Positions 10,870-22,700 of a stretch of DNA of 64,000 nt are shown one piece after another. The translations under genes were made by a program, and so were the position numbers. The DNA is taken from NCBI RefSeq assembly GCF_000003815.2, contig NC_049994.1:7321789-7385788 (forward strand). Direction: 5' to 3'. Source of the DNA: Branchiostoma floridae (Eukaryota > Chordata > Leptocardii > Amphioxiformes > Branchiostomatidae). How positions within the stretch are numbered: the first letter of the stretch is position 1; every line of letters starts with the position of its first letter. The notes beneath the pieces were generated by a model. That model had not been told where the DNA came from, ran no database searches, and was given only the letters and a program-made list of their open reading frames with translations.

Positions 10870-11360
10870 CCCTGCACGATAGATACTTGAGATCGGGCTG
10901 GGGTTTGGTAACCAGGCTAGCAGATCCATGGAATTGGATCCAGATTGCTAGGCCGTGGTACCCTGGGGGGCTATCCGAGATCGGGCAGGCTGGGACAGTT
11001 ATTCGGTAGCCCAAGACAATTAGGCCCGCCGAGCTCCTATTAGCGCCCCGGGGAGTTTAAGCCCGATTATACCCTGGATATCAGAGTACAACTTAGCCGG
11101 CTGAGGGAATTACGGCGAATGTCGCCGGGCCGGCTAATTCGATTTACGGGGCTATGTTGCTAGCGGCCCGGGAAAGAACCGTAGCCGCGAGCGCTAGCGC
11201 TGTTCTCTGGATACCAGGGTAGCCCGATTAGGAAGAGGGTAGCGAGAACTCCTCCGGGCCGGCTGAAACTACCCGGAGCGCCAATGTGAGGTCGGCGGGC
11301 TGAACAAAACTCGCGAACAAATCTCGCTAGCTACCCGTTTCTGTCTGGCTCCCAGGGTAG
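10870..11360. mobile_element. Inverted-repeat complex, family D related
   Basis: It shares GAGATCGGGCTGGGG, GGTAACCAGGCTAG and GTTATTCGGTAGCCCAAGAC-type blocks with 6757-7100, 21874-22020 and 61555-61850. Several arms are nested, so individual insertions could not be separated. No coding sequence is visible. Confidence 0.45.
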
Positions 11361-11454
11361 GCCATGGAGACGTTGGTAATTTATACACTAGTACTGAGAC
11401 TAAAGAAGACCGATAGAGTCGGAATATATGCAGTTAACTTCTCATTCTTACAGA

Positions 11455-11800
11455 AAGGAAATTTTATGTAAGACACCCTTAGCAGACTGAAAAAATAGCG
11501 AGATAGGGCGAAAAAAAGATGGGTAAAAAGCAAGTTGGCCACATTGTCAAAATAGGCACCGTAAACAATGTAAACAAGAAGAATTGACACGACAAAACAT
11601 GGTATCATAGCCAACAAGGCATACATTCATGTATTCAAGAAGTGCACTGGTGAATAAAAAGTTAATGTGACAGACTGGTATCATTTTATAAAACAAAGTT
11701 GGTAACTACTGCTACACTCAACGTGACTCATGGCTTCCATATTGGTGCCACCTTTATAACTAGTTTCTCCTCTACACCTAGAGTCATGGCTAGGGCAAGG
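11455..11800 (+). repeat. Diverged copy of repeat family C
   Basis: AGATAGGGCGAAAAAAAGAT, CAAAATAGGCACC, ATAGCCAACAAGGCATAC and GAGTCATGGCTAG follow the same order as in the element at 39037-39576. The terminal repeats are eroded. Confidence 0.5.
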
Positions 11801-11810
11801 GCAAACAGTG

Positions 11811-11860
<50 letters not shown>
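11811..11860. repeat. (ATGTAT)n microsatellite
   Basis: About eight perfect hexamer copies. The alternating YI and CI peptides in overlapping frames come from this repeat. Confidence 0.9.
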
Positions 11861-11861
<1 letters not shown>

Positions 11862-11992
11862 CCCATATAGACAATTATAATATATGTACACCAGTACACC
11901 CCCCTGAGTGGCCCCACCAATCCAACATGAATTGGCCCCACCAATCCAACATGAATTCGCGCCTCCTCCTAAAAAACACAAAAGATATTTTT

Positions 11993-12111
11993 GAGGTTGG
12001 GGTATGGTATCCAGGCTATGGATCTGCGGGCCTGAGTTCGATCCCAGGGTCGGTTGGGCTCTAACCTGGAATCCAGTCTACTAGTGGCTTAGCCTGGATT
12101 CCATACCCCAA
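11993..12111. mobile_element. Inverted repeat enclosing a tRNA B-box-like motif
   Basis: GGTTGGGGTATGGTATCCAG at the left is matched by CTGGATTCCATACCCCAACC at the right. The loop carries GAGTTCGATCCCAGG, close to the pol III B box. It could be a tRNA-derived fragment captured inside a hairpin element. Confidence 0.5.
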
Positions 12112-12316
12112 CCTCAAGATATCGGCCTACCGTAGTTAGTGCAGGCTTTGTACGGGGCAAGTGTAAGGTCCCAGCCGCCGGGATAATCGGCCACACCCTG
12201 TAGAATTTTCACGATTAATAATTAGGGATAATTAGCCGGCAACCACTCCCGTGGATGGCCAAATTAACTCCCACCGTTACCCCGGCGGTGGAAAGACCCT
12301 GCTGTCCCGAGGGTAG

Positions 12317-12835
12317 CCTGGCCAATCCACGGTAGACTGGATTCCAGGTTAGCTCGGCTCGGACATGTTGTAAGACTTGTAAGAGATTGCTTTCGTCTTT
12401 CGGAAGGGATCCCGACCTAAAATGGAACTACCTTGTTCTTACCTGGCCTGACGAACTCTAAGAGTTCTCTATGACAAATCAATAAAAAAGCTCCTTGGAC
12501 AAACCCAGATGACTTTCTATCCCGTGGTGTTGGGGGAGTATACGTAGTACCCTGTGACGTCTTTTCCGGTCTCATGTTCGCAAAATAGGGGGCGCTTCGT
12601 CTGGACAAAACGTATACAGTTTTCTGCAAAACAAGGACGTTATATAACCAACTGAAGAACATGAACGTAACATTCATAAAGTTTTTCCCCAGTAAAGGAC
12701 ATTATGTAACACCAAAATGTAACGTGTCTGGTGTTTAATTCCGGAAACGATTGCATGCTGCGAACTGGTGACGGTAACCACATACTGATACGAACAGGCC
12801 TTTATCACAACTTTGCCGAATTAATTCTCCAATAG
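12317..12835. repeat. Unique half of a 1,351-bp tandem duplication, copy 1
   Basis: Nearly identical to 13668-14186, 1,351 bp downstream, with only a few substitutions seen (for example GTGGTGTTG against GTGTTGTTG). Both copies contain the same 86-codon minus-strand frame, which shows no recognisable domain. Near-identity implies a recent duplication. Confidence 0.8.
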
Positions 12836-13655
12836 AAGAAACCTGGATCTCTCTTTGGAGAATTAATGTGATAAGGGGGTTGCTATCACATTAATTCTCC
12901 ATATAAGAATCATTGAATCTCTCTTTGGAGAATTAATGTGATAAGGGGGTTGCTATCACATTAATTCTCCATATAAGATTCGTGGAATATCTCTAGGAGA
13001 ATTAATGTGATAAGGGGGTTGCTATCACATTAATTCTCCATATCAGATTCGTGGAATATCTCTATGAAGAATTAATGTGATAAGGGGGTTGCTATCACAT
13101 TTATTCTCCATATAAGAATCATTGAATCTCTCTATGGAGAATTAATGTGATAAGGGGGCTGCTATCACATTAATTCTCCATATAAGAATTGTGGAAACTC
13201 TCTATGGAGAATTAATGTGATAAGGGGTTGCTATCACATTAATTCTCCATATAAGAATGAGGAATCTCTCTATGGAGAATTAATGTGATAAGGGGGTTGC
13301 TATCACATTAATTCTCCATATAAGAACCCTGGATATCTCTATGGAGAATTAATGTGATAAGGGGGCTGCTATCACATTAATTCTCCATATAAGAATCATT
13401 GAATCTCTCTATGGAGAATTAATGTGATAAGGGGGTTGCTATCACATTAATTCTCCATATAAGAATTGTGGAAACTCTCTATGGAGAATTAATGTGATAA
13501 GGGGGTTGCTATCACATTAATTCTCCATATAAGAATGAGGAATCTCTCTATGGAGAATTAATGTGATAAGGGGTTGCTATCACATTAATTCTCCATATAA
13601 GAATTGTGGAATCACTCTATGGAGAATTAATGTGATAAGGGGGTTGCTATCAATC
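12806..13655. repeat. Hairpin minisatellite array 1, about 12 units of about 70 bp
   Basis: Each unit has TATCACATTAATTCTCCATA, a variable spacer of about 25 bp, TATGGAGAATTAATGTGATA, and the connector AGGGGGTTGC. The two 20-bp arms are perfect reverse complements, so every unit can fold as a hairpin. Variation is concentrated in the spacers while the arms stay conserved. Confidence 0.9.
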
Positions 13656-13667
13656 TGGCCAATCAAA

Positions 13668-14186
13668 CCTGGCCAATCCACGGTAGACTGGATTCCAGGT
13701 TAGCTCGGCTCGGACATGTTGTAAGACTTGTAAGAGATTGCTTTCGTCTTTCGGAAGGGATCCCGACCTAAAATGGAACTACCTTGTTCTTACCTGGCCT
13801 GACGAACTCTAAGAGTTCTCTATGACAAATCAATAAAAAAGCTCCTTGGACAAACCCAGATGACTTTCTATCCCGTGTTGTTGGGGGAGTATACGTAGTA
13901 CCCTGTGACGTCTTTTCCGGTCTCATGTTCGCAAAATAGGGGGCGCTTCGTCTGGACAAAACGTATACAGTTTTCTGCAAAACAAGGACGTTATATAACC
14001 AACTGAAGAACATGAACGTAACATTCATAAAGTTTTTCCCCAGTAAAGGACATTATGTAACACCAAAATGTAACGTGTCTGGTGTTTAATTCCGGAAACG
14101 ATTGCATGCTGCGAACTGGTGACGGTAACCACATACTGATACGAACAGGCCTTTATCACAACTTTGTCGAATTAATTCTCCAGTAG
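13668..14186. repeat. Unique half of the 1,351-bp tandem duplication, copy 2
   Basis: The second copy of 12317-12835, in the same orientation. It begins with CCTGGCCAATCCACGG and runs into the second array at the same internal position as the first copy. Confidence 0.8.
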
Positions 14187-14945
14187 AAGAAACCTGGATC
14201 TCTCTTTGGAGAATTAATGTGATAAGGGGGTTGCTATCACATTAATTCTCCATATAAGGATCCAGGATTCTCTTTGGAGAATTAATGTGATAAGGGGGTT
14301 GCTATCACATTAATTCTCCATGTATCATTGAATCTCTCTATGAAGAATTAATGTGATAAGGGGGTTGCTATCACATTAATTCTCCATATATGAAAGTGGA
14401 ATCTCTCTATGGAGAATTAATGTGATAAGGGGGTTGCTATCACATTAATTCTCCATATAAGAATGTGGAATGTCTCTATGGAGAATTAATGTGCTAAGGG
14501 GGTTGCTATCACATTAATTCTCCATATAAGAATCCTGGATATCTCTATGGAGAATTAATGTGATAAGGGTGTTGCTATCACATTAATTCTCCATATAAGA
14601 AACCTGGATCTCTCTTTGGAGAATTAATGTGATAAGGGGGTTGCTATCACATTAATTCTCCATATAAGAATTGTGGAATCACTCTATGGAGAATTAATGT
14701 GATAAGGGGGTTGCTATCACATTAATTCTCCATATAAGAAACCTGTATATCTCTATGGAGAATTAATGTGATAAGGGGGTTGCTATCACATTAATTCTCC
14801 ATATAAGAATTGTGGAATCACTCTATGGAGAATTAATGTGATAAGGGGGTTGCTATCACATTAATTCTCCATATAAGAACCTGTATATCTCTATGGAGAA
14901 TTAATGTGATAAGGGGGTTGCTATCACATTAATTCTCCAGTATAA
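14160..14945. repeat. Hairpin minisatellite array 2, about 11 units
   Basis: Same unit as array 1. A few units carry substitutions such as GTGCTAAG or AGGGTGTTGC. The last unit degrades at about 14940, followed by TATTATCACAACTTTTTGAG, which resembles TTTATCACAACTTTG at the start of each array. Confidence 0.9.
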
Positions 14946-14949
14946 GATA

Positions 14950-16502
14950 CTAAAACCTCTCAATTGGTGAATTAATGAGATATTAAAACCTAATATATAT
15001 TATCACAACTTTTTGAGTTATCACGCTATTTATTTTAAATACTTTTCAGAGCTAAATGAATGTGATAAATAATCAGATCTAGTACATACGTAAAACGATG
15101 GTGGGATTTTTGCACCGTATTGGCAACTGTGGAATGGTTTAAGCATTCACGGCAGCGATCTGAATTCTAACACGGATTAGCTTAAAAGCGGATGAAAAAT
15201 AGCAGGCGTTGATATAAAGGCTCCAAGCGTGTGTGGGCACAAGAATAAGATCTTATCGTCAGTTTCCAGTCAACAGTATCGTCCTAAAGTCACGCCTCCA
15301 ACTGTAGCGAAGAGACCGACTCACTGATCAGTGAAGCCAGGACAGTTCGGTATACAACGTTAACTTGCAACGGTGGCGTTTGTTGTCGTTATTCTTATCG
15401 ACAAATGTGTTAAACTGTAGCTATCGCTAGCACGAAATCACCATCGACAATATCTTGTCTTCAACTCACGCACTAAATTGTAGTTCGGAAACCACCGACT
15501 CAAAAGTGAAGTCAGGACATTTAGGAATCCTTCTTCAGCGTTCATATACTTTTCTCGACAATTCTGACATCTTCAGCTCATCTGTAACGTTGCAGTGGTT
15601 TCTAACGGACAACCGTATACAAAGTCGCCGTCCGATTGGCTGGAGCTAATTGATGGACAGGTCGTCTTTTTCAACGTTAGAGAAAATCGGTAATCATTAC
15701 GTTTGATATCTTATTTTCCTCAGAAATTGCATAGTAGGAGGATAGATCTGCGAGGAAACTCTAGATAATATATGCATGCCCTGATACGGTTGCTAGGGGC
15801 GACCGAAAACACCGCAGACGACAGCACGCAATCCAGCTACTTTCCCGCGCAAATGCAGACAATGTAGGACACACTAGAGCCTGGAGGAGTTGGCACGGAA
15901 TTCAACTATGCAACTACCACAATGGGAAGACCGCCTCTTTTTGGTAAAGAAGCTTAGGAAGACAGTCCGCCTTTTATAACGCCTTGAGGGGTCTATCGAC
16001 TTCTTATCCACTGAAACATTCACCGAAAGAGCATTCCGAAGAACCACCGTCTGGATGAGAAAGTATCGTCGTATTTCTCCTGACAAATTCTACCGGATCT
16101 GTGAGCTACGCGTTTGCGAGAGAACGCTGGCAACGTCGATGAACCGTGTCTGAATGTATGCAGAAAACTCAATTCGCCCGTTGTTCTTCGAATCAAGGGA
16201 ATTACTATCACTTGGCGGACTGTGTTGCTCTATTCACGACAACTTCTAGCACTAGCACTATTGGAAACGAGAAACGTTGGATTCTTACGGTAGGGTCTGT
16301 TCACCACCTCTGACGGTATTATGAACTGAAGTCAAGCGAGCACAGCGGGATATTAACTGACGGAATATTCAGCATAATTTAGTCTTCACTTTGCCATTCA
16401 CAGCACGCAATTGCAACGGCACGGTAACATCGTTATTTCAAACAGTAACTGACTTCTTATACCTGCACGGATTTTTTAAAGAGAGGGATTGAAGTTTACG
16501 CT
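14950..16502 (+). other. Region upstream of the FAM124 gene
   Basis: No gene recognised before the FAM124 start. A TATAAAG at 15213-15219 and an ordinary base composition would allow a promoter and 5' untranslated sequence here, but no transcription start can be fixed. Short open frames at 15455-15649 and on the minus strand at 15874-16211 have no domain features. Confidence 0.3.
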
Positions 16503-16667
16503 ATGGATGTGCAAGATCCGTTTGGATGTAGGCTAGAACTGTATGCAAGTAATGTTGGAAAAGAACAGTTGTATCGGCAAGCGCTTCGCCCTCTGTTAGC
16601 ATGGTTGGACCCGGCTTTTCAACTCGTCTGCATTTCACAACAGAGACCGGAATGCCCCAGTTTTGAG
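16503..16667 (+). CDS. FAM124 coding exon 1
   Basis: 55 codons from ATG, ending CCCAGTTTTGAG before donor GTAAGA. It encodes the N-terminal segment (MDVQDPFGCRLELYAS, then QALRPLLAWLDPAFQL), which resembles the first strand and helix of FAM124 proteins. The frame continues into the intron for 24 codons to a stop, which is not coding. Confidence 0.78.
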
Positions 16668-19649
16668 GTAAGACTTCTAATCGAAATTCCCTTTGTAGTT
16701 AATCTGTTTTCTTTCTTCATATCTAGGACACGTAATCCCTAGGATTTAGGTATTTACAGAGGATATAATATAGTAATCCTAAAGGTCTGATTTGTATCTG
16801 TAGTTATATTTGTACTGGCGGGAATACTAATCTCCAAGCAGATGCAAGGAGGTTCACCGTTTTACGTCCCTTTTTGTAAAATTGTATTACTCTTTTACAA
16901 TCGTTAAAAAATTCTAGAAAAGAGCGCTATATGGAAAAGAGTAGCGGTCTTCGAAAATAATTCAAGTGGCGTCAGCGTGGCATAATTGTATGGTAAATGA
17001 CCCAGAACCTAGAGGTCCTGGATTTGAATTCCGTACTATAACGTTGTGCCACAATGAAATGTTTTACAAGAATTTGATATAGAAAAAAAATCGGTTATAT
17101 TATATTATAGTGAGGTTATGTAGGCAACACAATTATTTTCAATATGTACGCCCAGAGCTATATACACTGCTCATGAATCGCTAATCATAATAGAGTGTTC
17201 ACATAAAGCGATGTGACATATTAAATGTACAGGTGAACTGGGGCCCCTTCGCCGTACTATAAGTTTACAGCGTATACATCACATTGGAATGTCGTAGGAC
17301 AGTCGTCGCTGTGTTGTACGGATGTCTCGTGACGGGAGAGATTGTCGTAGAGTCCCTTGTCGACGGCCGGTTCTGTTATGGTATCGTAGAAAATCGCACG
17401 ACAATATAGAAATCCACGTTACACGTTCGTCGTACGACAATTTTACGACAGAACATTGAGGACACTTCTTTTGATTGTCTTGAACTTGTCGTATAAGTTG
17501 TTTTGTGTCGTGAACAATTGTCGTGCATCATATTTTCAGTTTAAATTGAATTGTGAAAATCGAACGGCAGAAATAGAATTTCGCATTACGAAAACTTGTA
17601 CGAAACCTGACATTGATGGTATGTCTTATGGCGGTTGTGTATCCGTCGTATAAAATTGAGCTGTCTTAAGTGGTCGTAGACTCTAGTTTGCCAACGGTTG
17701 GCTCTGTCTCTCCAATTTTATCCTCGCTACAAATCGCACGACCACCGCACGACAAAATGTGACTTCGCTTGTTATTGGAAGCTTCCGCGTGTTATTCTAA
17801 CCCATTTCGGCATCGTTTGCTTATGTACTTTCCAGTCAGTAATACTGTTTCGTAAACACAGGTCCCTCTCTGAACTGTGCCGCTCTACTCTGTTATGCCT
17901 ATACCCTACATCCCCCACCCCCCATAGTACATACCCCCTCCTGCGACGAAAAATCAAGTTACAATACACAGTAGTCATTACATCTACTTGAAATATTGCC
18001 CCCCTTAGAAAGATATATCTAGGTCTAATTTCTATTATACGACAACCATAGTACAAAAACGGCGGTGCCTTTTGAATTAGAGACTAGAGGGGTGATGACA
18101 TTGTTAGAGTTGGAAGCCAGAAAGTCGAGCGATGTCACGCTTTCGCATAATAAGTTACTTTCCCACGCTTAAAAGGAAACATGGTAAATTAACATACAAC
18201 GACTTTAAAATCAAGAAAAGATACCACGTATATCTTTAAGTGCCCTTAACGTTGTACGTAAAGATGTTGCAAAGATTTACTTTGATTGTGGCATTCATTA
18301 ATTATAGCGTAATGACAATCAGATCGCAACATCAACAAAGTAGACTTAGCGTTGTACGTAAATATGTTGTAAAGGGCTATTTTGTTTGTGGCATTCGTGG
18401 CTGCTTAAGTGTATCTTAATCATGGTAATGCTCAGTAGATTATTACTTGTGTACATGCATTTATTTTCATAGATACATAACAATTAACGATACATAAAAA
18501 TGTTATGAATAATATTATCAAACTGTAGCAATGCTTAGTAGATTATTACTTGTTTATGATATATGCATACCTTATTATCAACTCATAAAAATGTTGTAAA
18601 TAATATGACAAAAATGCAGCAAGCTCAGTAGACTATGACTTGTTTATGATATGCACTTTTTCTGTCGAAAAAGAGAAAAATGAAATGAATGATATGACCA
18701 AAATACAGCAATGCTTAGTAGATTATTACTTGTGTATGATATACTAGTATGCCTTTCTGTCTATCGATACAAGTTTGTTATGAATAGTATGATCAAAATA
18801 CAGCAATGCTCATCACTATGTGCATTTGTTTCTATTGATTTATAAAACTGAATGCTCTGACTAAAATTCAGCAATGCTTGTAGACTTCGCGTTCGTATAT
18901 AATAAATTGTAATGCATTTTGTTCTATTGATACAGAAAACAGAAGGGAACACACAGGCCATCTCTGTTGTCCTCCTACTCCGTGAAGACTCGGGCGACCT
19001 CTCGGCCACCTCTGGGCGGGACTGCCTCCACCGGCCCCCGTGGAGGTTTCACCACCGACTCGAGCTAGTCCGCACCACCAACGCCACCTGCATCGCCAAA
19101 CAGGAGTTCTATGACCTCGGGTCCAAACTCCCACTGTGGTGTGTCGAACCCATCCATTGTGGCAACGAGATATTCCGTTTCAACTTGGTGGTCCGGAATT
19201 TTTCCGCCATGGTGGATTTTTACACCAGATTGACCCAGAAAAAAGCCGCTTGTTCCAAGCCTGGCTTCTGTTTGTTCACTTTGTATAGCCAGCCAGGACT
19301 TGATATACAGCTAGCATTGAAGCGTTCAGAATACTTGACGCCCTACCCGACTTCAAAAGCCATGTTGAAGTTTGTGACTCCGAGCGTGGCTAAAATGGCG
19401 GATCTGAAACCGTACAAAATAGGGGAGGACTTCGTGGTCAAGGACCCGGATGGAAATCCTGTTTTGTTAGAAGTGAAAGAACAAAAGAGAGTGACGTTGG
19501 AAGAAGAGGAGACAAGAAACTGGTATGAAATCGGGAAGAAAGAGGGACCGGGAACGAAAGAAGAATTTACTGACGACGCGTCTTCCTTGCTTGATGACTT
19601 GCAGAGTGAGGTGCGTCATTTTAGTTTGCTGTAGTATTACCTGTATGAC

Positions 19650-19707
<58 letters not shown>

Positions 19708-19724
19708 GTGTCTGTTTGTCTATC

Positions 19725-19763
<39 letters not shown>

Positions 19764-22700
19764 GCCTGCCTTTCTATCCGTGACTTTGTGACAACGGATA
19801 TTTGCGATCAGAAAAACTTAGGATCCTTTGGATGGATTGTGATGATATTTTGTATGTAGGTAGGTGTTTGGGAAACGAAGGTCAAGGTTATGAGCCCCCT
19901 GGTGTATGACCTTGGTACTGCAACAGAACTAAAAGTTCGTGTATAATGTGTCCTTTACAAGCTATGGTCATGTATTTATTGTGACAGATAGCTTTTGATA
20001 TTTATTGAGCATTGTACAGCATGCTGCAGAAATAGCGAAAGAAAGGTGGATTCTCCAGTCCTAAACCTGTACACCCATTCCACATTAAACAACAAGTCAC
20101 TGGGAGGTCCAGACATACATCACCTCTTATTTATATTCTAGAGCTATCTACCTAAAATAAAGACCATAGCATATCAAGAACAAAAGATAAAAAAGGAAGC
20201 TTTTCTGCAGTACCAAAGTTGGCTACCAGGAGGCCCAAAGTCAACCTTGACCTCTGTCCTCCTAACACCTACTTACGTACTGAATAATTCTAAAATTCAT
20301 CCATAGGTTCTTACGTTATGCTGAAATACCTGTACATGTAGGCCCTAATGCGCCCCAACACACACACACGTACACGCAAACACACCACACACACACACAC
20401 ATGCACACATGCACAGACAGCACACCAAAAACTATACCTCCATTTTTCATGGAGGTAACACTTAAGCACCCTTAACACATTACTAGCATACTAACATCCA
20501 GTACCCGTTTATTGAGAACTGGGTACTCATATCTATTATACCTAATACAAAATAGAGTTATGCTCCGTCGATAATTATTGTACATAAACCAGGGACAGGT
20601 GCGCGCACTTGACATTGAAATATGAGTTTATTGTTCCTAGGGGATTTGTCAAATTACAATAGAGAGTAGATCCGGATAAAACACTGTAAACCCCCAAACT
20701 GATGCGAGCGTGCAAATTAAAAAAAAAAGAAAATGCCAAAAATATTGCCTTCATTGTTATGAAATTAGGAGTGGCCAGGAAGGTTGAACAAATGACCAAA
20801 CACACAGAGTATGGTATTGTGAACCATAGATTCTTCCTTTTTTGTTCTTTCACATCTTCTTCTTTGACGTTTGAATTCGCTTCGACATTCTGTGACATAA
20901 ACATTCATTTTTCGGTAGTTTAATCTTAAGTTTCGGTACTTTGCAAGTTACAGCATATATCTGCTCATTTTGTGGCAGCTTTATACAATTTACAGTATGG
21001 TCGAAAACGTGTTTTTTTTAAACGTGATAAAAATTTATGCGCGCGCGGATGCCATCCGTATAGTCAAATCAACATAGCCTAATCGGTATGGACAAGACGG
21101 AAACACCGGGAGCTATTTGTTTTTATTCGGCGCACGTTTCAAAACAGAAAAGTCCACAGAATTAGGTTTTAGTGCAAGGAAGCGTTAGAGTCTATTTTAC
21201 GGGGATTTTAGCAAGCGTGTCCGACGCTATCTGCTAATTCTACGTATGCCTTCGGGTTATTTTTGACCATTAAATATTCTTCCGGTATTATAAGATTAGT
21301 CCTAAAAAATGTCGTTTTTCTGGTTACCCATCCGACGCTAACTAAAACTAGGCCTGATGTCTCTGGTACAGTAGAAGCCAATTAATTGCACAACGGATAA
21401 ACGCACAATTCTGTTAACTGCACGGAATCCCCAAATCCCAAACCGGTGCAGTCCAGCTGCATAACTTCGCATTATTGCACCAGTCGGGTAATTGCACGAA
21501 ATACACTGGCGATTAGAGTATGCAATTAAACAGCTCTAACTGTACTTATCTTATATGGCCGCTGGGACATAAAACTGACGACCTAAATGTGGTATCTCAC
21601 TGAACTTGGGCACCGGTGCGGCACTGCGGGGTTCGAAAGATTACTCAAGGTATTTCAGAGATAAAGAACGAATTTTCTTACGTTTTGTGTATTTTGTTGT
21701 CTTCTTAACCATACTTTTACGTATTACGCAACATCTAAATTATAAAAATCGGCAAAAATAACACAACAGTGCCGCGCAGTGACTGAACCCCGCAGTGCCG
21801 CACCGGTGCCCCAAGTGCAGTGAGATACCACCGTAACATATGTGTTATGAAAATTCAGAACATTTTTCCTGAGATCGGGCTGGGGTCTGGTATCCAGACT
21901 TGGGTTATCCCAACCCCGTAAAAAATGCCCCGGCGTGTGCTAATAAACTGGGCGGGGGTACTACACTCTCAGCACCGAAGAGACATCGACGAGCTCCCGA
22001 TGGTATGGTAACCGGGCTAGACTTGTGTAGACAAACAAAACAAAACAAAACAAAGTACTTGTCAAAATAAACGTGTTTAAAACCCTGTGGTATTTGTTTG
22101 ATTACAAATCGCGCTCAAGTGGGCATCTTCTACACGGTGTGCTTTTTAAACATGTCCTTCGCATACTTTCCTTGGGGGAGGAATTTTTGTGAAGAAATGG
22201 AGTTACTCATGTGCCTTTCCCACAAAAATGCGCCAAATTGCGAATTTGCGCCAATTTGCGAAGTATTGCATATGAAGCCCGTATATTGGAAATTATATTG
22301 TTGCCTCTGAATTAAAAACAATTAAAAATGCATGAAAAGGGATTTGCAGTGGTAAAAGGATGTTCACTTTTGATACTTGGTGTGACGTATGTAAGATATA
22401 ATGTAATATATGGATTGCACCACTGAATTGTAAAAGATAAAAATACACGAAAAAGAAATTTACAGTAATAAAAGAAGGTTCACTAGTCTTGAACTAGTTT
22501 AACTATAATATCGAACACAAAAGTTGGACTCACCCAAATTTGGGTGCGTCCAATTTTTCTGTTCGATATTACAGTTAATCTAGTTCAAGACTGACTTCTA
22601 CCAACACAAATGAACTTTTAATATGAGTTTCACTAGTGATTGTGCCGTTTTCTGTCGCTTTGCGCCATTTTGCGAATTGTGCATCTATAATGCCGGAGTT

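Noticed and set aside
12417-14028. Two identical 86-codon minus frames (12417-12677 and 13768-14028)
   Set aside because: They are the same sequence within the 1,351-bp duplication and show no domain or splice context.
12806-14945. CRISPR-like pattern of repeats and variable spacers
   Set aside because: The repeat is a hairpin minisatellite of about 70-bp units in an animal genome. Spacers are related to each other and there are no cas genes.
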